In this document: piece by piece, positions 4,331 through 6,817 of the stretch
Numbering within the stretch: the stretch's first letter is position 1
How the letters are laid out: each line of letters opens with the position of its first letter
NCBI GenBank assembly: GCA_018716365.1
Contig: DVKA01000246.1
Location: 1 to 6,817, forward strand
DNA: 6,817 nucleotides
Source of the DNA: Candidatus Caccocola faecipullorum
GTDB lineage: Bacteria; Synergistota; Synergistia; Synergistales; Synergistaceae
Direction: 5' to 3'
Notes under the pieces: generated by a model
Told to the model about the DNA's origin: nothing
What the model saw: only the letters and a program-made list of their open reading frames with translations
The model's database searches: none
Translations under genes and position numbers: made by a program

Positions 4331-4921
4331 TTACTTCCACAGCCCAGCGAGCATCGTCGCGGCGCAGTATGCGAGCATCAGCGCCATCGCTATGTTGAAG
4401 GGCTTTCTGTATTTGCTGAAGAAGAGCTCGAAGACCGCGCCGAAGCAGGCCCAGCAGAGGGTTCCCGCAAAGCCCATGAAGGAGAGGAAGAGCACGAAGC
4501 CCGCTACGTCGACCGGGTCGCGGTAGTGCGGCAGGATGAAGGATGACATCGCGGTGATGCCGTAGAGTATCGCCTTGACGTTGACGAACTGCAGCGCCGT
4601 CCCCGCGGCGAAGCTGTTGGCAAAGTCGCCCGTCTGCGCTTCGCGCGGCTTGGAGCGCAGCACCGCGGCGGCGAGCCACAGGATGTAGGCCGCGCCCGCG
4701 CAGAGCATGAAGGGTTCTATCGTCGGTATCAGCTCGTAGAGCAGCGTGCTGAAGAGCGCGCAGGCCGACATGACGCAGAGGTTGCCCGCGAGCACGCCGA
4801 AGTTGAAGGGCAGCGACGGCATGAAGCCGTAACGCACGGCGTTGCTCATCGACATGATGTTGTTCGGCCCGGGCGTAATCGTCGAGAGTACGACGTATGA
4901 GAAAAAGGCTGCGAAATTCAC
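4331..4921 (-). CDS. LysE/RhtB-family amino-acid exporter, EamB-like (copy 2)
   Basis: This 196-residue paralogue of the exporter at 1466-2056 has the same length and about 145 of 196 residues identical by hand alignment. The TPGPNN motif (16-21), the CAGAAYILWLA span (74-84) and ALQFVNVKAILYGITAMSSF (109-128) are kept. Differences cluster in two loops, about residues 91-100 and 131-143. A multi-span inner-membrane exporter of amino acids is expected; the specific substrate is unknown. The start is GTG at 4921 with GGGGAG (4933-4928) six bases upstream. It lies 15 bp after the ppx stop and 15 bp before the ankyrin gene, so it is the middle gene of a three-gene operon. It has no regulator or promoter of its own, unlike copy 1. 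Confidence 0.9.
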   Translation of the reverse strand: MNFAAFFSYVVLSTITPGPNNIMSMSNAVRYGFMPSLPFNFGVLAGNLCVMSACALFSTLLYELIPTIEPFMLCAGAAYILWLAAAVLRSKPREAQTGDFANSFAAGTALQFVNVKAILYGITAMSSFILPHYRDPVDVAGFVLFLSFMGFAGTLCWACFGAVFELFFSKYRKPFNIAMALMLAYCAATMLAGLWK

Positions 4922-4936
4922 GGCGCGCTCCCCGCG

Positions 4937-5869
4937 TTAGGCCAGCGGCGCGCCCTCGCCGGCGCAGAGGCGGCGCAGCAGCTCGTGGCGCAGGCTGCGG
5001 TCGCTGACGGTGATTTCACCGGCTTTCGCCGCCTCCATCGCGGCGAGTATTATACAGGCTCCGCACAAGATTATGTCCGCGCGCTTTGGAGAGAGGCCGG
5101 GAATCGCGCGCCGCTCCTCCGCCGTGGACTGCGCGTAGAGCGCGATCTGGCGCATGACCTCGGCTTTTGTGAGCGCGGAGCCGTGGATTTTCGACGGGTC
5201 GTAGGCCGTCATCTGCGCCGCGACGGCCGCCATCGCCGTGACGTTGCCGCCAGCGCCGATGACGCGCCCCTCTTCGCGGCCCACGCCCGCCTCGGTAAAT
5301 TTTTTAATCAGCGACGCAGTGACGGAGCAGACGGTCTGCGGATTCGCCGGGGATTTTGCGAAATATTCGTCGGTCAGCGTCACGGCTCCGGCCTCGACGC
5401 TCAGCGCTTCGAGCCGCGCGCCGTCGCGCAGGAATACGAACTCCGTGCTTCCGCCGCCGGTGTCGAAAATCGTAACGAAGCCCTCGTCCGCGCCGCCGAT
5501 GCTGCGGATCGCGGCGAGGCTCGAAAGCTCTGCCTCCGCCTCCCCGGGCAGCACTGCGACGCCGAGGCCGCAGAGCTCCCGCACGCGCGAGGAAAAGTCC
5601 GCCGCGTTCGCCGCGCGGCGCAGCGCCATAGTCCCGACGCAGAGAATCTCGTCCGCCCCCTCGGCGCGAGCGAAGGCCGCGAATTTTGCGACCGCCTGCG
5701 CCGTGCGCTCCATCGCCTCGGCTGAAAGCGCGCCGCTTCCGCGCATCCCCTCGCCGAGCTTCGTAATGACGTTCATGTCGCAGAGGACGCGAGCCGCGCC
5801 TCCTTCGGAAGCCCCGCCGAGCGTCAGCTTCACGGAATTCGTCCCTATATCTATAACGGCCTTCTTCAT
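4937..5869 (-). CDS. ppx: Ppx/GppA-family phosphatase (exopolyphosphatase / guanosine pentaphosphatase), short form
   Basis: This 310-residue cytosolic protein has the actin/Hsp70-like ATPase fold of the family: phosphate-1 motif AVIDIGTNSVKL (4-15), a GEAEAE segment (109-114) that aligns with the catalytic-Glu region (probably E112), phosphate-2 motif FDTGGGSTEF (135-144) and GAGGNVTAMAAV (205-216). Family members hydrolyse inorganic polyphosphate and/or pppGpp, linking phosphate storage to the stringent response. The length fits the short two-domain version (about 300 residues); the C-terminal HD-type extension of the about 500-residue enterobacterial enzymes is absent. I chose ATG 5869 because GAGGTGG precedes it at proper spacing and MKKAVIDIGTNS is the family N-terminus. 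The same frame stays open far upstream only as antisense of the UvrA-like gene. First gene of the operon with LysE copy 2 and the ankyrin protein. Confidence 0.93.
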   Translation of the reverse strand: MKKAVIDIGTNSVKLTLGGASEGGAARVLCDMNVITKLGEGMRGSGALSAEAMERTAQAVAKFAAFARAEGADEILCVGTMALRRAANAADFSSRVRELCGLGVAVLPGEAEAELSSLAAIRSIGGADEGFVTIFDTGGGSTEFVFLRDGARLEALSVEAGAVTLTDEYFAKSPANPQTVCSVTASLIKKFTEAGVGREEGRVIGAGGNVTAMAAVAAQMTAYDPSKIHGSALTKAEVMRQIALYAQSTAEERRAIPGLSPKRADIILCGACIILAAMEAAKAGEITVSDRSLRHELLRRLCAGEGAPLA

Positions 5870-5893
5870 TATAAATTCCACCTCTTCGGCGCT

Positions 5894-5902
5894 ATTATAG
5901 CA
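5894..5902 (-). promoter_or_regulatory. Extended -10 promoter for the ppx operon
   Basis: On the minus strand, TGCTATAAT (5902-5894) is a perfect extended -10 just upstream of the ppx ribosome site, giving a leader of only about 15-20 nt before the ATG at 5869. No recognisable -35 lies 17 bp upstream, in a GC-rich stretch, which is tolerable for an extended -10. Confidence 0.6.
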
Positions 5903-5931
5903 AAGCGGGCGAAAATCGCGCCGCGCGCGGG

Positions 5932-5940
5932 TGTTATAAT
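5932..5940 (+). promoter_or_regulatory. Extended -10 promoter for the UvrA-like gene
   Basis: TGTTATAAT (5932-5940) is an extended -10 about 38 bp before the ATG at 5978. It lies back to back with the ppx promoter, so the two genes share a 108-bp divergent region. No clear -35 or operator repeat is visible between them, though CGCGCGCGG at 5922-5930 is alternating GC. Confidence 0.6.
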
Positions 5941-5977
5941 AATCCGGTAAACGACAGGACGGGGAGCGGAGCTGGAA

Positions 5978-6817
5978 ATGCCGCGCGAATTTTGCGACTT
6001 TATTGAAATCACCAACGCTTACGAAAACAATCTGAAAAACATATCGGTGCGAATACCGAAGAAGGCCGTTACGGTCTTCACCGGAGTCTCCGGCTCGGGC
6101 AAGTCGTCGCTCTGCCTCGACACGATTGCGGCGGAGTCGCGGCGCGAGCTGAACGAGACCTTTCCGAGCTTCGTGCAGCAGTATCTGCCCAAGTACGGGC
6201 GGCCCGAGGTCGAGCGCATAGCGAACCTTCCCGTCACGATAGTGATAGACCAGAAAAAGCCCGCCGCGAACACGCGTTCGACGGTCGGCACATACACGGA
6301 CATATATTCGATACTGCGTCTGCTCTTCTCGCGCGTAGGACGGCCTTTCATCGGCTACTCCGATACATTCTCGTTCAACCACCCCGCCGGAAAATGCCCA
6401 AGATGCGACGGCTTGGGCGAGGTGACGGAGCTGGACATCCACAAGCTCGTGGATTTCGATAAGAGCCTCAACGACGAAGACACGATACATTTCCCGACAT
6501 TCGGCCGCGGCCTCTGGCGCTGGAAGCGCTATGCGTACAGCGGACTTTTCGACCTCGACAAGAAAATCAAGGATTACAGCCCGGAGGAGCTGGAGCTCTT
6601 CCTCCACTCGCCGCAGATACGGCTCAAGAACCCGCCGTCGAACTGGCCCAAGAGCGCGAAGTTCGAGGGGCTTTTCCCGCGTATGTACCGCAGCATCATA
6701 AACACGAAAGAGGGCGCGCGCTTCAAACACATCCTCGACAATATGGTGACGACCTTCACCTGTCCCGACTGCGGCGGCTCGCGCGTCAACGAGCGTGTGC
6801 GCAGCTGCTTGATTAAC
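5978..6817 (+). CDS. UvrA-like ATP-binding protein (excinuclease ABC subunit A paralogue), N-terminal 280 residues
   Basis: The frame is open from ATG 5978 (GGAG at 5968-5971, six bases upstream) to the window edge. Residue 36 starts the Walker A GVSGSGKSS, followed by LCLDTIAAESRRELNETF. The UvrA-family block IVIDQKK (88-94) and NTRSTVGTYTDIYSILRLLFSRVG (98-121) are present. CPRCDGLGEV (140-149) and CPDCGGSR (262-269) supply CxxC pairs. After SRVG the chain goes almost directly to FSFN, so the first zinc module and signature-insert found in housekeeping UvrA are missing. That pattern, with the AAES...LNETF variant, fits the UvrA-like/UvrA2 (DrrC-related) group linked to DNA-damaging drug tolerance rather than the main repair UvrA. 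Substrate and role are inferred from the family. Divergent from ppx. Confidence 0.9.
   Translation, partial: MPREFCDFIEITNAYENNLKNISVRIPKKAVTVFTGVSGSGKSSLCLDTIAAESRRELNETFPSFVQQYLPKYGRPEVERIANLPVTIVIDQKKPAANTRSTVGTYTDIYSILRLLFSRVGRPFIGYSDTFSFNHPAGKCPRCDGLGEVTELDIHKLVDFDKSLNDEDTIHFPTFGRGLWRWKRYAYSGLFDLDKKIKDYSPEELELFLHSPQIRLKNPPSNWPKSAKFEGLFPRMYRSIINTKEGARFKHILDNMVTTFTCPDCGGSRVNERVRSCLIN

Noticed and set aside
5870..6730. Long open minus-strand extension in frame with ppx
   Set aside because: It is antisense to the clear UvrA-like gene; ppx has its own ribosome site and family N-terminus at 5869, and the extension shows no recognisable domain.
1..6817. tRNA, rRNA, CRISPR array or prophage/insertion-sequence transposase
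   Set aside because: No cloverleaf, no regularly spaced repeats and no transposase or integrase-like frame were seen on either strand.

Overview
The window looks like chromosomal DNA from a GC-rich anaerobic bacterium. The heavy use of ATA isoleucine codons inside GC-rich genes, the FeoB / Cys-rich small-protein cluster and the style of the genes would suit a gut-type Synergistota (Cloacibacillus/Synergistes-like). That placement is an inference from composition and gene content, not a database result.

Layout. (1) 1-1394, plus strand: a ferrous-iron uptake block. It holds the C-terminal end of feoB, a tiny FeoB-associated Cys-rich membrane protein interrupted by an in-frame UGA, an unrecognised 39-residue single-span membrane protein, and a membrane-anchored heavy-metal-associated (HMA) protein. 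It ends at a bidirectional terminator (1412-1449). (2) 1466-2736: a LysE/RhtB-type exporter (minus strand) divergent from an XRE-cupin regulator (plus strand), with a compact promoter/operator region between them. (3) 2737-3205: 469 bp with no intact gene. It holds the 3' tail of a lost third LysE copy, a 133-bp segment bounded by perfect 12-bp inverted repeats, a palindromic dispersed-repeat-like element, and a terminator for the minus-strand genes that follow. (4) 3206-5869, minus strand: a tight operon transcribed ppx/gppA, then a second LysE paralogue, then an ankyrin-repeat protein with a SUKH-like C-terminus, with 15-bp gaps. (5) 5978-6817, plus strand: the N-terminal 280 residues of a UvrA-like ATPase, divergent from ppx and running off the window.

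The main discovery candidate is at 692-874. Read to the UGA at 803-805, the protein is a 37-residue stub lacking most of the family's cysteine motif. Read through it, the same frame continues for 22 residues with three more cysteines and the UGA where a Cys would be expected (C-GGG-U-AG-C). It stops 4 nt before the next ATG, whose ribosome binding site lies inside the extension. The UGA lies at the foot of a symmetric 38-nt hairpin (805-842) with the spacing, loop GU and unpaired U of a bacterial SECIS. I interpret this as a selenocysteine-containing FeoB accessory protein.

Taken together, the iron block imports Fe(II) through FeoB and carries three small membrane proteins. All are predicted with cytoplasmic C-termini, and two carry thiol or selenol metal-binding tails that could receive or sense metal at the inner face. 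The LysE-type exporters probably export cysteine/O-acetylserine-like or other amino acids. One has its own regulator and the other is embedded in the ppx operon.
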